64,000 nucleotides of DNA from positions 124,001 through 188,000 of the forward strand of contig NZ_BAFK01000005.1 in the NCBI RefSeq assembly GCF_000296695.1. The letters run 5' to 3'. Of this stretch, positions 23,053 through 31,520 are shown piece after piece. The notes below the pieces were generated by a model. That model ran no database searches. It saw only the letters and a program-made list of their open reading frames with translations, and had not been told where the DNA came from. The stretch's first letter is position 1, and every line of letters starts with the position of its first letter. This DNA is from Rheinheimera nanhaiensis E407-8. GTDB taxonomy: Bacteria > Pseudomonadota > Gammaproteobacteria > Enterobacterales > Alteromonadaceae. The position numbers were made by a program, and so were the translations under genes.

Positions 23053-24213
23053 ATGAAAGCACTGTGGCTGGTCAGCTTGTTATATTTAACCGCCCTGTGG
23101 CCTGCTGTAGCCGCCCAGCCAGCCCTGCAAACCGGCGCCGAACAGCTGCAGCAGTACTTGCCGCTGTTAACAGGTAAAAGAGTCGGCCTGCTGGTTAACC
23201 AAACTTCTATGCTTGGTCAGCAGCATCTGGTCGATGTGCTGTTAGCACACGAGGTACAGGTGGTGGCCATTTTCGCCCCCGAGCATGGCTTTCGCGGTGA
23301 CAAGGATGCCGGTGCCCATATCCAAAGCGGTACCGACAGCAAAACCGGCCTGCCGCTGTGGTCGATGTATGGCGCCAGCAAAGCACCGTCGGCAGAGCAG
23401 ATGCAACAACTGGATATCGTTATTTTCGACATTCAGGATGTCGGCGTGCGCTACTACACCTATATCAGCTCGATGCATTATATGATGCAGGCCGCTGCCC
23501 AATACGGTGTGCAGATGCTGGTGCTGGACCGGCCTAACCCGAACGGTGCCTATGTTGATGGCCCGGTGCTGGACTTGGCCTTTCAGTCTTTTGTTGGCAT
23601 GCACCCGATACCGCTGCTACATGGAATGACAGTGGCCGAGCTGGCGCAGATGATTAAAGGCGAAGGCTGGATTACTGATGCGGATAAACTGAGCTTGCAG
23701 GTGGTGCCGGTTAAGCATTACCGCCGCGATATGGCTTATTCGCTGCCGGTAAAACCCAGCCCCAATTTGCCCAATGATCAGGCCATAGCGTTATACCCGT
23801 CTCTGGGCTTTTTTGAGGCCACGCCAATGAGTGTCGGCCGCGGCACCGGCTTTGCTTTTCAGGTACTGGGCTATGACAAATTTGGCCCGGCAGACTTTCA
23901 CTTTACCCCGGTCTCAACCCCCGGCGCGGCGCTGACGCCACCACTGATGCATAAAAAGGTGAAAGCTGAAGATTTACGCCAGGTGGCAGCGCAGGGCCTG
24001 AGCTTACAATATCTGCTGCGCTGGCAGGCGCTGTTTGCCAAGCACAACGAAGTGTTTTTTACCGCGCCGGACTTTATGGACAAACTGGCTGGCACCGACC
24101 AGCTGCGCCGGCAAATCAGCCAGGGCTTGTCTGAGGCAGAGATCCGCCAAAGCTGGCAAAGCGCACTGGCGCAGTTTAAACGTCAGCGCCAGCCGTACTT
24201 GCTGTATCCCTAA
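23053..24213 (+). CDS. namZ: Exo-beta-N-acetylmuramidase NamZ (DUF1343)
   Basis: The 386-residue DUF1343 protein has a signal peptide (MKALWLVSLLYLTALWPAVA). It shows GKRVGLLVNQTSMLGQQHLV, then IFAPEHGFRGDKDAGAHI near 75, DIQDVGVRYYTYISSMHYM near 115, and LDRPNPNGAYVDGPVLD near 155. NamZ releases MurNAc from the non-reducing end of murein chains. I start at ATG 23053, after an AGGAG. With exported NagZ-like GH3 it would unpick glycan strands alternately, supplying the symporter. It is the last gene of the operon. Confidence 0.92.
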   Translation: MKALWLVSLLYLTALWPAVAAQPALQTGAEQLQQYLPLLTGKRVGLLVNQTSMLGQQHLVDVLLAHEVQVVAIFAPEHGFRGDKDAGAHIQSGTDSKTGLPLWSMYGASKAPSAEQMQQLDIVIFDIQDVGVRYYTYISSMHYMMQAAAQYGVQMLVLDRPNPNGAYVDGPVLDLAFQSFVGMHPIPLLHGMTVAELAQMIKGEGWITDADKLSLQVVPVKHYRRDMAYSLPVKPSPNLPNDQAIALYPSLGFFEATPMSVGRGTGFAFQVLGYDKFGPADFHFTPVSTPGAALTPPLMHKKVKAEDLRQVAAQGLSLQYLLRWQALFAKHNEVFFTAPDFMDKLAGTDQLRRQISQGLSEAEIRQSWQSALAQFKRQRQPYLLYP

Positions 24214-24232
24214 GGCTGATCCCGGATAAACC

Positions 24233-24709
24233 TTACGGCTGTTTTTGCAGCCGGTAACGGGCAGCAAGGTCGCCTTCAATACGCTGGCCTTGCTGATCCA
24301 GCATAAATAACTGGTTTTCGCCGACAAAAAACTGCTGCAGCGGTTCAGTGTCTAACAATACCGTGTTGCCGGCACTGTTCCAGCTAAACTGGCCCTGTTC
24401 AGTAAACTGCTGTGCCGACTTACCCACATATTGCCGGCTCAGGCTATAACGGCCATCGTCGTGCAATGTCAGCTCAGTATTAATGGCTTCGCAATCTGCG
24501 CAGGGCAACATGCCCTGATAAGTGCCCGCCCAATCCAGGCTGTTGCGGGCATTATGGGCCGGATCTGGTACTGCTGCGGTGCGCTCTGTATCTGTGCCGG
24601 CAGTCTGTGCACTTTCGCTTTGCCTGCTGTCACTGTCCGTTGGTACGCTACGATCACAGCCAGCCAGCACGACGGCCAGCAGCAGGCTGCTAAGTGTTAA
24701 CCCTTTCAC
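24233..24709 (-). CDS. NlpE-like lipoprotein (copper / envelope stress sensor family)
   Basis: The 158-residue protein has a lipoprotein signal with lipobox LAGC (Cys18), a low-complexity linker rich in S, T and D, then the NlpE N-domain: SLDWAGTYQGMLPCADC and ELTLHDDGRYSLSRQYVGKS. The CADC pair matches the conserved CxxC of NlpE. E. coli NlpE signals envelope and adhesion stress to Cpx; this version lacks the C-terminal domain, as many do. It is convergent with namZ. Confidence 0.85.
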   Translation of the reverse strand: MKGLTLSSLLLAVVLAGCDRSVPTDSDSRQSESAQTAGTDTERTAAVPDPAHNARNSLDWAGTYQGMLPCADCEAINTELTLHDDGRYSLSRQYVGKSAQQFTEQGQFSWNSAGNTVLLDTEPLQQFFVGENQLFMLDQQGQRIEGDLAARYRLQKQP

Positions 24710-24781
24710 CTTTGGCTCTCCTTTTTTATCTCAGCTTAATGTCCGCTCGCTTGATAAGTTAGCCCGCTGCCGCCCTTTAGC

Positions 24782-25471
24782 TTAAGGTAAATCAAACAGC
24801 AGCGCTTTAACTGCACCTTGCGCCGTAAACGCCAGCCTGGTCTCGTCAGCGATTTTTATGCCGTCGCCCGCCTGCAGGCGCTGGCCCAGCACTGTCAGCT
24901 CACCGCTTATCAGATGCAGATACACTTTACGGCCGGGCCTGATGCTAACGTGCTCTGTCTCACCAGACGCCAACATCAGCTGATACAGTAGCGCATCCTG
25001 GCGCAAGGTTAAACTGCCATCACGGCCATCCGGCGATAAAATCAGCGTCAGGCCGCTGTGCTCGCCAAAGGCTTTTTGCTGATAACCCGGTGCACCGCCA
25101 AACTGATTCGGCTGCAGCCAAATTTGCAGAAACTTCAGTGGCTCAGTGGCACTGGCATTGTACTCGCTGTGGTAAATACCACGGCCGGCACTCATCAGCT
25201 GGTACTCGCCGGCGGGCAGCACTTCGGTATTGCCGGCCGAGTCTTTATGAGCAATATTGCCCTGCAGTACCAGACTTAAAATTTCCATATCCTGATGGCC
25301 GTGGGTGTCAAACCCGGCGCCGGGGGCCACAGTGTCGTCGTTAATGACCCGCAGCGCGGAAAAACCCATCTGGGCCGGATCATAATAACGGCCAAAAGAA
25401 AAACTGTGATAACTGTTCAGCCAGCCAAAGTTGGCGTGGCCGCGCGCACTGGCTTGGCGTAATTCAAACAT
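24782..25471 (-). CDS. Pirin family protein
   Basis: The 229-residue bicupin has the pirin motifs FGRYYDPAQMGFSALRVIND and FDTHGHQDMEILSLVLQGNI, whose histidines and glutamate bind iron. The YhhW-like subgroup has quercetin dioxygenase activity in vitro. It is soluble and usually expressed as a single gene. It is divergent from the FMN reductase, with which pirins are often neighbours in stress responses. The true substrate is unknown. Confidence 0.9.
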   Translation of the reverse strand: MFELRQASARGHANFGWLNSYHSFSFGRYYDPAQMGFSALRVINDDTVAPGAGFDTHGHQDMEILSLVLQGNIAHKDSAGNTEVLPAGEYQLMSAGRGIYHSEYNASATEPLKFLQIWLQPNQFGGAPGYQQKAFGEHSGLTLILSPDGRDGSLTLRQDALLYQLMLASGETEHVSIRPGRKVYLHLISGELTVLGQRLQAGDGIKIADETRLAFTAQGAVKALLFDLP

Positions 25472-25651
25472 TTGGGTACTCCTGCTTGTCGCTACATAAC
25501 GTTACAGTGAAGCTTACCCAGCCAGGCACCGTTAAAAAAGCGGAATAATTTGCCGTTAATGTTCAGTTTTTTTGAACCAAAGCAGAAGCAGAGCGACTGA
25601 ACTACACTAGAGCACAGCACAATTGACCTTAACTCAGCGAAGGAGAGATAT

Positions 25652-26197
25652 ATGACGATGAATATACTGGCGATTTGTGGCAGCCTGCGGGCTAAGTCGA
25701 CCAACCGCGGGCTGCTGCGTTACGCTCAGGCCAATGCGCCCGAGGGCACGAAAATTCATATTGCCGATATTTTGGATGTCCCTTTTTACAATGCCGACCT
25801 AGCCGCCAAACCCGCAGCCGTCGAGCTGCTGCTAAAGCAACTGGCGCAAGCCGATGCGCTGCTGCTGGCGTGCCCCGAATATAACTATTCGATGGCGCCG
25901 GCACTTAAAAACGCGCTGGACTGGGCCTCGCGCGAGCCTGACAACCACCTGCTAAGTGGCAAAGCGGTCGCCATCATGGGCGCGGGTGGCGGCATGGGTA
26001 CCAGCCGGGCGCAATACCATTTACGCCAGGTGTGCGTATATTTAAACCTGTACCCGCTAAACCAGCCGGAAGTGTTTGCCAATGCCTTTAGCGGCAGTTT
26101 TGACACCGACGGTAATCTTACCGACGAGCGCATCCAGGGCCTGATTGTGAAACAGCTTAGCGCCCTGCAAAAGTGGGCGCTGCAGCTGAAAAAATAA
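25652..26197 (+). CDS. NADPH-dependent FMN reductase family protein
   Basis: The 181-residue flavodoxin-fold protein has ILAICGSLRAKSTNRGLLRY at the N-terminus (phosphate loop for FMN), LLLACPEYNYSMAPALKNALDWAS near 72, and IMGAGGGMGTSRAQYHLRQV near 108. It reduces FMN, quinones or azo compounds with NAD(P)H. AAGGAGAG precedes the ATG. It stands divergent to pirin, which suggests joint use under oxidative or electrophile stress. Confidence 0.9.
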   Translation: MTMNILAICGSLRAKSTNRGLLRYAQANAPEGTKIHIADILDVPFYNADLAAKPAAVELLLKQLAQADALLLACPEYNYSMAPALKNALDWASREPDNHLLSGKAVAIMGAGGGMGTSRAQYHLRQVCVYLNLYPLNQPEVFANAFSGSFDTDGNLTDERIQGLIVKQLSALQKWALQLKK

Positions 26198-26200
26198 CTG

Positions 26201-26503
26201 CTAGGGGGTGGGCTGCGGTTTATCAGCGCCGCTGGCGGTGCTAACACACTGCCAGCCCCAGCTACGCTGGCGCTCGGCAAACTCGGCGGCTTTTTGCTCA
26301 CAATAGCCGGCTTCATTACTGGCGCGCCATAATACTTCAGTGTTGCCCTCTTTACGGTACTGCACTTCACAGGGCAGTTCACCGCCTTGTGGATACACCA
26401 CCGCGATCAGCCGCACGGCTTCACCCTTCTGGCAGTGCGTGGTTTGGTCAGCATGAACAGCAAAAATACTCAGGCTGGTCAGCAGTAGTATCAGGTAGCG
26501 CAT
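26201..26503 (-). CDS. Small secreted protein of unknown function
   Basis: This 100-residue protein has a clear signal peptide (MRYLILLLTSLSIFAVHA). The mature part has four cysteines (THCQKG, LPCEVQ, GYCEQK, WQCVST), likely forming two disulfides in the periplasm, and ends in a short proline/threonine tail. I recognise no family. It is convergent with and nearly touches the FMN reductase. Confidence 0.7.
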   Translation of the reverse strand: MRYLILLLTSLSIFAVHADQTTHCQKGEAVRLIAVVYPQGGELPCEVQYRKEGNTEVLWRASNEAGYCEQKAAEFAERQRSWGWQCVSTASGADKPQPTP

Positions 26504-26678
26504 CAGATCTTCCTCTTGTTTATATCAGCCGGCTATAGCAGCCTGGGCCGCATCAGTTCGCATTGAGTCGATACAGTATAGCAAAGCGGCTGAATTCGTA
26601 TTCAGTCAGGCGCCGGCAGCAGCATGGGCTAAAATTAGCCGCAGTATTGCTGCTATGTTATGCCGTTGGAGCCCTGTT

Positions 26679-27620
26679 ATGCTGAAATTACTGGCACTGC
26701 TTATTTTGCTGTTTAGCTGTTTTGCCCTGGCCGACTTACCCAAAGTCAGTGCCGGCACTATCGAGCGCCTGGCGCACTTTAGCTCGGCGCTGGTTCCCTC
26801 ACGCCATGTCGATATCTGGCTGCCGCCCGGTTACAGCAGCACAGATAACCAGCGCTATGCGGTGCTTTATATGCACGATGGCCAGATGTTATTTGACGGC
26901 AGCAGCAGCTGGAATAACCAGGAGTGGCGGGTAGATGAAGTGGCCAGTGCGCTGATTGCCTCTGGCACCACCCGGCCTTTTATCGTAGTGGGCATTTTTA
27001 ACGGCGGCGCGCGCCGCCACAGCGAGTATTTTCCGCAGCAGCCATTTAACAGCCTGCCAGAAGCGGTGCAGCAACAGCTGTATCAGCTACAACGTGACAG
27101 CCAGCAGCCACTGTTCAGTGACGCCATCTACTCAGACCGTTACCTGAAGTTTCTGGTTGAGGAACTAAAACCCTATATCGATAGCCGTTATCAGGTGCAC
27201 ACCGATGCGGCCAATACCTTTGTCATGGGCTCCAGCATGGGGGGCTTAATCTCGCTGTATGCCATCAGCGAGTATCCGCATATTTTTGGCGGCGCGGCCT
27301 GTTTATCTACCCACTGGCCCGGCGTGTTTCAGCAGGACGACAACCCGGTACCGGCAGCATTTTTTGCCTATATGCGGCAAAAGCTGCCACACCCGGCCAG
27401 CCACAAACTGTATTTTGATTACGGCACCGCCACGCTGGATGCCTGGTACCCGCCGCTGCAGGCGCAGGCCGATGCCATTGTCGCCAGCAAAGGCTATAAC
27501 GCTGATAACTGGCAAACCCTGCGCTTTGAAGGCGCCGAACACAGCGAAAATGCCTGGGCCGAGCGCCTGCCCCTGCCATTAAGCTTTTTACTTGGCCAAA
27601 GCAAAGAGGCTAAACCCTGA
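26679..27620 (+). CDS. Exported alpha/beta-hydrolase esterase (enterochelin esterase-like fold)
   Basis: The 313-residue protein has a signal peptide (MLKLLALLILLFSCFALA), then YAVLYMHDGQMLFD and the nucleophile elbow FVMGSSMGGLISLYA near 185. A candidate His lies in GAEHSENAWAERL near the end. These fit the esterase D / Fes-like family. The substrate is not clear from context. ATG at 26679 has GGAG eight bases upstream; the frame also opens at 26655. It is convergent with the M14 peptidase gene. Confidence 0.82.
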   Translation: MLKLLALLILLFSCFALADLPKVSAGTIERLAHFSSALVPSRHVDIWLPPGYSSTDNQRYAVLYMHDGQMLFDGSSSWNNQEWRVDEVASALIASGTTRPFIVVGIFNGGARRHSEYFPQQPFNSLPEAVQQQLYQLQRDSQQPLFSDAIYSDRYLKFLVEELKPYIDSRYQVHTDAANTFVMGSSMGGLISLYAISEYPHIFGGAACLSTHWPGVFQQDDNPVPAAFFAYMRQKLPHPASHKLYFDYGTATLDAWYPPLQAQADAIVASKGYNADNWQTLRFEGAEHSENAWAERLPLPLSFLLGQSKEAKP

Positions 27621-27645
27621 GCACTCAACACTCAAAAAGTATGCT

Positions 27646-29100
27646 CTAGGTGCCCAGTGGGTTTAACAACTTGCCACTGCTTAGCTCAAGCAACTGGCCG
27701 TTTAGCAGCACCAGTTGCACACCCTGCGCATTCGCCAGCAAAAAGGTCGCCCTGCGCTGGCGCTGTGGTGTGTCGCCCGGCAAACCGGCGGGGTTAAGTA
27801 GCACCGGCAAGCGGGTGTCGATACTCAGCAGGCGCTCATCGCCGCTAAAGTGGCTATAGCCCTGGCGCAGTAACGCCAGATACGCCTGCTCGGTCAGCTG
27901 TAAAGGCTTGGTCAGCACATAGGCTTTCGGTGGCTGGTAACTTAAGCCGCGGGCGTCAAACTGATGGTAACTGCCGTAAATCGATAAATCGCCAATATCC
28001 CGCAGCCGCGCCTGTTTAGCGCCTTCAATGTCTAGATCGACCGCCAGATCCACTTTGGCGCGTTGGCCGTTAATTTCTATATTCAGATTATGGATCAGCA
28101 AATCTTTAATACCGCCGTCGCGGTTAAATGGAATAGCCTGATAAGCGCTTAACGGTTGCTGCTGATAGCGGCCGCTGCTAAGGCTGTTAATACTCAGTAC
28201 CAACAGCTGGGTGATCAGCTGCCGCGCGACCTGGCGGTTGTCATCAGCCGGGTGGCCACCGGCTTCAATTAATACCGTGCTAATGCCCATGCCGGCGAAG
28301 GTGTCACCAAAAGAGCGCCAGGAGAAAGTGTCGTCGTATTTGGCCAGATAACCCGGCAACTCCCGCGCCATTAAATCGCGCATCTCGCCAATGAGTTGCA
28401 TGGCTTTTTGCCGCACCGGATCTATCTGTTTGGCCTCGTTAAAGGCTGGCGCTAACAGTGAAATGGTCGCTTGCTTATTGCTGTCGCCCACCGCATAAAA
28501 GCGGTTTTGATCATGCAGGTTTAAACCAAAATCCGGCTTAAAATCGCGGGCGGCCTGCATCAGTAACCGCCCTTCCGGCGTTTGCAGCGCTTTGGCGTCA
28601 CGGTTAATGTCGATGCCCATGCTGTTAAAACGCGAACCGGCCGCTGCACCATCGGGGTTTACCATCGGGATCAGCCGCAGTGTCAGCTTGTCTTGCCAGC
28701 CTTGCAGCCATTGCTGGCCCTCTGCCGTGGCCAACAGCTGCAGTAGATCCATTACCGACGCGGTAGCGGTAGATTCATCGCCATGCATTTGTGACCAGGC
28801 CAGCAGCTTGACCGGCCCGCTACCAATCTCAATTTGCCAGATCGGCGTCCCCAGCACCGACTGCCCTAGCTGGCTAAAACGCAGCTGCGTATTAGCGCGG
28901 TGTTGCTCCAGCAGCGGCGCTATATCGGGGTAACTCAGCTGCGCCTTATCCAGGTCCGCAGCTTTTATCTGCAAATATTGCTGTGCGGTTAACCCTTGCT
29001 GTGTCATCACCTGCTCTGCCCCTGTTTTAAACGCCATGGCCGCCAAGGTCATCGCTCCCCCCATAGTGGCCATCAGTAGCCAATTGCTGACGCGCTGCAT
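27646..29100 (-). CDS. M14 family zinc carboxypeptidase, exported
   Basis: The roughly 484-residue protein has a hydrophobic N-terminal segment (LLMATMGGAMTLAAMA). The catalytic domain shows the zinc ligands in SQMHGDESTATAS (HxxE), the substrate region MVNPDGAAAGSRFNSMGIDI with NRD, and LNLHDQNRF supplying the third ligand. The general-base Glu lies in TVLIEAGGHPAD. A beta-rich C-terminal domain follows. M14 enzymes trim C-terminal residues, and some cut murein peptides. I chose the ATG at 29098-29100, which follows AGGGTG; the frame extends to 29136. Confidence 0.85.
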   Translation of the reverse strand: MQRVSNWLLMATMGGAMTLAAMAFKTGAEQVMTQQGLTAQQYLQIKAADLDKAQLSYPDIAPLLEQHRANTQLRFSQLGQSVLGTPIWQIEIGSGPVKLLAWSQMHGDESTATASVMDLLQLLATAEGQQWLQGWQDKLTLRLIPMVNPDGAAAGSRFNSMGIDINRDAKALQTPEGRLLMQAARDFKPDFGLNLHDQNRFYAVGDSNKQATISLLAPAFNEAKQIDPVRQKAMQLIGEMRDLMARELPGYLAKYDDTFSWRSFGDTFAGMGISTVLIEAGGHPADDNRQVARQLITQLLVLSINSLSSGRYQQQPLSAYQAIPFNRDGGIKDLLIHNLNIEINGQRAKVDLAVDLDIEGAKQARLRDIGDLSIYGSYHQFDARGLSYQPPKAYVLTKPLQLTEQAYLALLRQGYSHFSGDERLLSIDTRLPVLLNPAGLPGDTPQRQRRATFLLANAQGVQLVLLNGQLLELSSGKLLNPLGT

Positions 29101-29302
29101 ACAACACCCTGTACTTAACAGTAAGGCTGTTAGCATGGCGCAATACTGTTAACAATTGCAAGTCATTCGCCGGGCAGTGAACCGGCTGGTATAACCGGCT
29201 ATCGCAAGGCGCTGTTTGCGAAAAACTTGCGGGGGCGCGACACAATCTGTATAAATTATTCAGCAATGAAGCAAATTAGAATAATAATGACAGGAGGCCA
29301 GC

Positions 29303-30691
29303 TTGGCTGATTGGCTTACGCTGCTACCGGCGCTGGTAGCAATTATCGTGGTGTTGTGGCGCAAAGAAGTGATCCTGGCGCTGCTGTTATCCCTATGCTG
29401 TGCTGAGCTGCTGATTTACCTGCGAGCGGGCAATGCCGGCCCGGGCTTGCTGCTCGATGGCAGTATCGCCACGCTGGAGCGCATAGTGGCAGTAACGCGC
29501 GATGGTGACAACGCCCGCATTTTAATGTTTTCCTTGTTGGTCGGCGGCCTGTTGGCCTATATGCGCGACTCTGGCGGGGTGTCGGCCACGGTAAAACTGC
29601 TGATAGAAAAAGGCATTGCCAAAACGCCGCGCCAGGCCGGTTTGCTGACCTTTTTTATCAGTTCAGTCACCTTTATTGAATCTAACTTAAGCTCACTCAC
29701 CGCCGGTATCAGTTCACGCGGCTTATTCGACAAGTTTAAAATGAGCCGGGCCCGGCTGGCCTATATTATCGACAGTACCAGCGCACCTATCTGTATCATT
29801 ATCCTGTTAAATGGCTGGGGCGCTTATATACTGGGTTTACTTAGCACCTATTCGCTGGGCGAGTCGGCGGTGTCGGTATTAATCGGCACCATACCGCTGA
29901 ATTTTTATGCGCTATTTACCCTAGCTCTGGTGCTGTACACCATTATCAGCGGCAAGGTATATGGCCCGATGCGTAAATCAGAGCAGCAGCTGCACACACT
30001 GGCGAATCACACTGAAATTGATGTCACCCCCAGCCACCCGGCCTTTATGCTGGTGCCGCTGCTAACCCTGGTGGCCTCTATGCTGGGCTTTATGCTGCTT
30101 ACCGGCAATGGCCGGCTGGTGGCGGGCTCGGGCTCGCAATCGGTGCTCTACGCCACCACGCTGGCCTGTCTGGTAGCCTATTGTATGATGCTGTTTAGCA
30201 AGCGCTTTAGCCATCAGCAGTTAGTGGATACCGGCTTTAAAGGCATGAGCGAGCTATTACCGCTGGTGACTATAGTGCTGCTGTCACTGGCGCTGGGCAG
30301 CAGTTTAAAGCTGCTGGGCACCGGCACCTTTATCGCCTCTATCGTTAACGACAATCTGCCGCTGCTACTGATCCCGGCGCTGCTGTTTTTGGCCGGTGCG
30401 TTAATTTCTTTTACCACCGGCACCAGCTGGGGCACCTTTGCCATTCTGATCCCGATTGGCATGCCGATGGTGGAATTGTTAGGGCTGCCACCGTCTTTAG
30501 TGTTAGCGGCAATTTTAAGCGGCGGCGTATTTGGCGATCACTGCTCGCCCATCTCCGACAGCACCGCGGTAAGCTCGGTCGCCTCGGGCTGTGATCTGCT
30601 GGAGCACGTAAAAACCCAGCTGCCGTATGCGCTGTTGTGCGGTGTGCTGGCCCTGCTGGCGTTTTTTATCGCCGGCGTGCTGATGATTTAA
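29303..30691 (+). CDS. NhaC-family Na+/H+ antiporter-like protein
   Basis: The 462-residue protein has about eleven hydrophobic helices. It shows the NhaC patterns FFISSVTFIESNLSSLTAGI and TTGTSWGTFAILIPIGMPM, and ends GGVFGDHCSPISDSTAVSS. Members exchange sodium for protons or, in some branches, amino acids. The start is TTG at 29303, five bases after a perfect AGGAGG. The ddpX-like gene begins ten bases after its stop, so a linked role in D-Ala-D-Ala or dipeptide handling is possible. Confidence 0.85.
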   Translation: MADWLTLLPALVAIIVVLWRKEVILALLLSLCCAELLIYLRAGNAGPGLLLDGSIATLERIVAVTRDGDNARILMFSLLVGGLLAYMRDSGGVSATVKLLIEKGIAKTPRQAGLLTFFISSVTFIESNLSSLTAGISSRGLFDKFKMSRARLAYIIDSTSAPICIIILLNGWGAYILGLLSTYSLGESAVSVLIGTIPLNFYALFTLALVLYTIISGKVYGPMRKSEQQLHTLANHTEIDVTPSHPAFMLVPLLTLVASMLGFMLLTGNGRLVAGSGSQSVLYATTLACLVAYCMMLFSKRFSHQQLVDTGFKGMSELLPLVTIVLLSLALGSSLKLLGTGTFIASIVNDNLPLLLIPALLFLAGALISFTTGTSWGTFAILIPIGMPMVELLGLPPSLVLAAILSGGVFGDHCSPISDSTAVSSVASGCDLLEHVKTQLPYALLCGVLALLAFFIAGVLMI

Positions 30692-30701
30692 CGAGGTACA
30701 G

Positions 30702-31376
30702 ATGAAAACAACCGCCTTAGCCTCAAGCTTGCTGCTTAGCACTCAGTTAGCAGCCAGCGATATCCCGGCCGATTTTAGCGATGTTGGCCAGTTAATCCCG
30801 GATGCGCAGATAAGAATGGCCTATCTGGGCAGTGACAATTTTGTCGGCACCCCGGTTGATGGCTACGAAGCCAACAAATGCTACCTGCAACAAAACGCCG
30901 CCCAGGCGCTTATCAAGGTGCAGCAAGCCGCCAGAGCGCAAGGCTACAGCTTATGGATTTTCGACTGTTACCGGCCACAGCGGGCGGTAAACCACTTTAT
31001 GCGCTGGGCTGCCGACTTAGCAGATACCACAACCAAGGCGCAGTACTATCCTAACTTGAATAAAGACCAGCTGGTAGGCGAATATATTGCCGAAAAGTCC
31101 GGCCACAGCCGCGGCAGTACCCTTGACCTCACCCTGGCCAAACAGGACGAACAAGGTAACTGGCAGCCAATTGATATGGGCTCGCCCTTTGATATGTTTG
31201 ATCCGGTATCCAATGTCGGCAACCCGGCCGTTAACGCGGCGCAAACTGCTAACCGCCAGCTACTGGAAAACCTGATGCTGCAAGGCGGCTTTAAGGTATA
31301 CAACATGGAGTGGTGGCATTTTACCCACCAGCCGCCGGTATATACCGATACCTATTTTGATTTTGTGGTGCGCTAG
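30702..31376 (+). CDS. ddpX: D-alanyl-D-alanine dipeptidase (VanX/DdpX family)
   Basis: The 224-residue protein has a signal peptide (MKTTALASSLLLSTQLAAS). It carries the zinc sites of the family: SGHSRGSTLDLTL (SxHxxGxxxD) near 127 and EWWHFTHQ near 204. IFDCYRPQRAV near 86 also fits, with the Arg that stabilises the transition state. The enzyme splits D-Ala-D-Ala in the periplasm, releasing D-alanine from murein turnover. It is cotranscribed with the antiporter. Together with the NamZ/MurQ genes, it covers the peptide side of murein recycling. Confidence 0.9.
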   Translation: MKTTALASSLLLSTQLAASDIPADFSDVGQLIPDAQIRMAYLGSDNFVGTPVDGYEANKCYLQQNAAQALIKVQQAARAQGYSLWIFDCYRPQRAVNHFMRWAADLADTTTKAQYYPNLNKDQLVGEYIAEKSGHSRGSTLDLTLAKQDEQGNWQPIDMGSPFDMFDPVSNVGNPAVNAAQTANRQLLENLMLQGGFKVYNMEWWHFTHQPPVYTDTYFDFVVR

Positions 31377-31520
31377 AACGCAGCTGGCATCGCAATAAGC
31401 ACAACACCACAAAATAGTTACACCTTATTAAAATAAGCATTGACTTGTCACTCATTAACCCTTAAAAAAGGTACATTTTTTAACCTGTTTGTTTCCCTAC
31501 TTTTACTCAAGGACGACATT

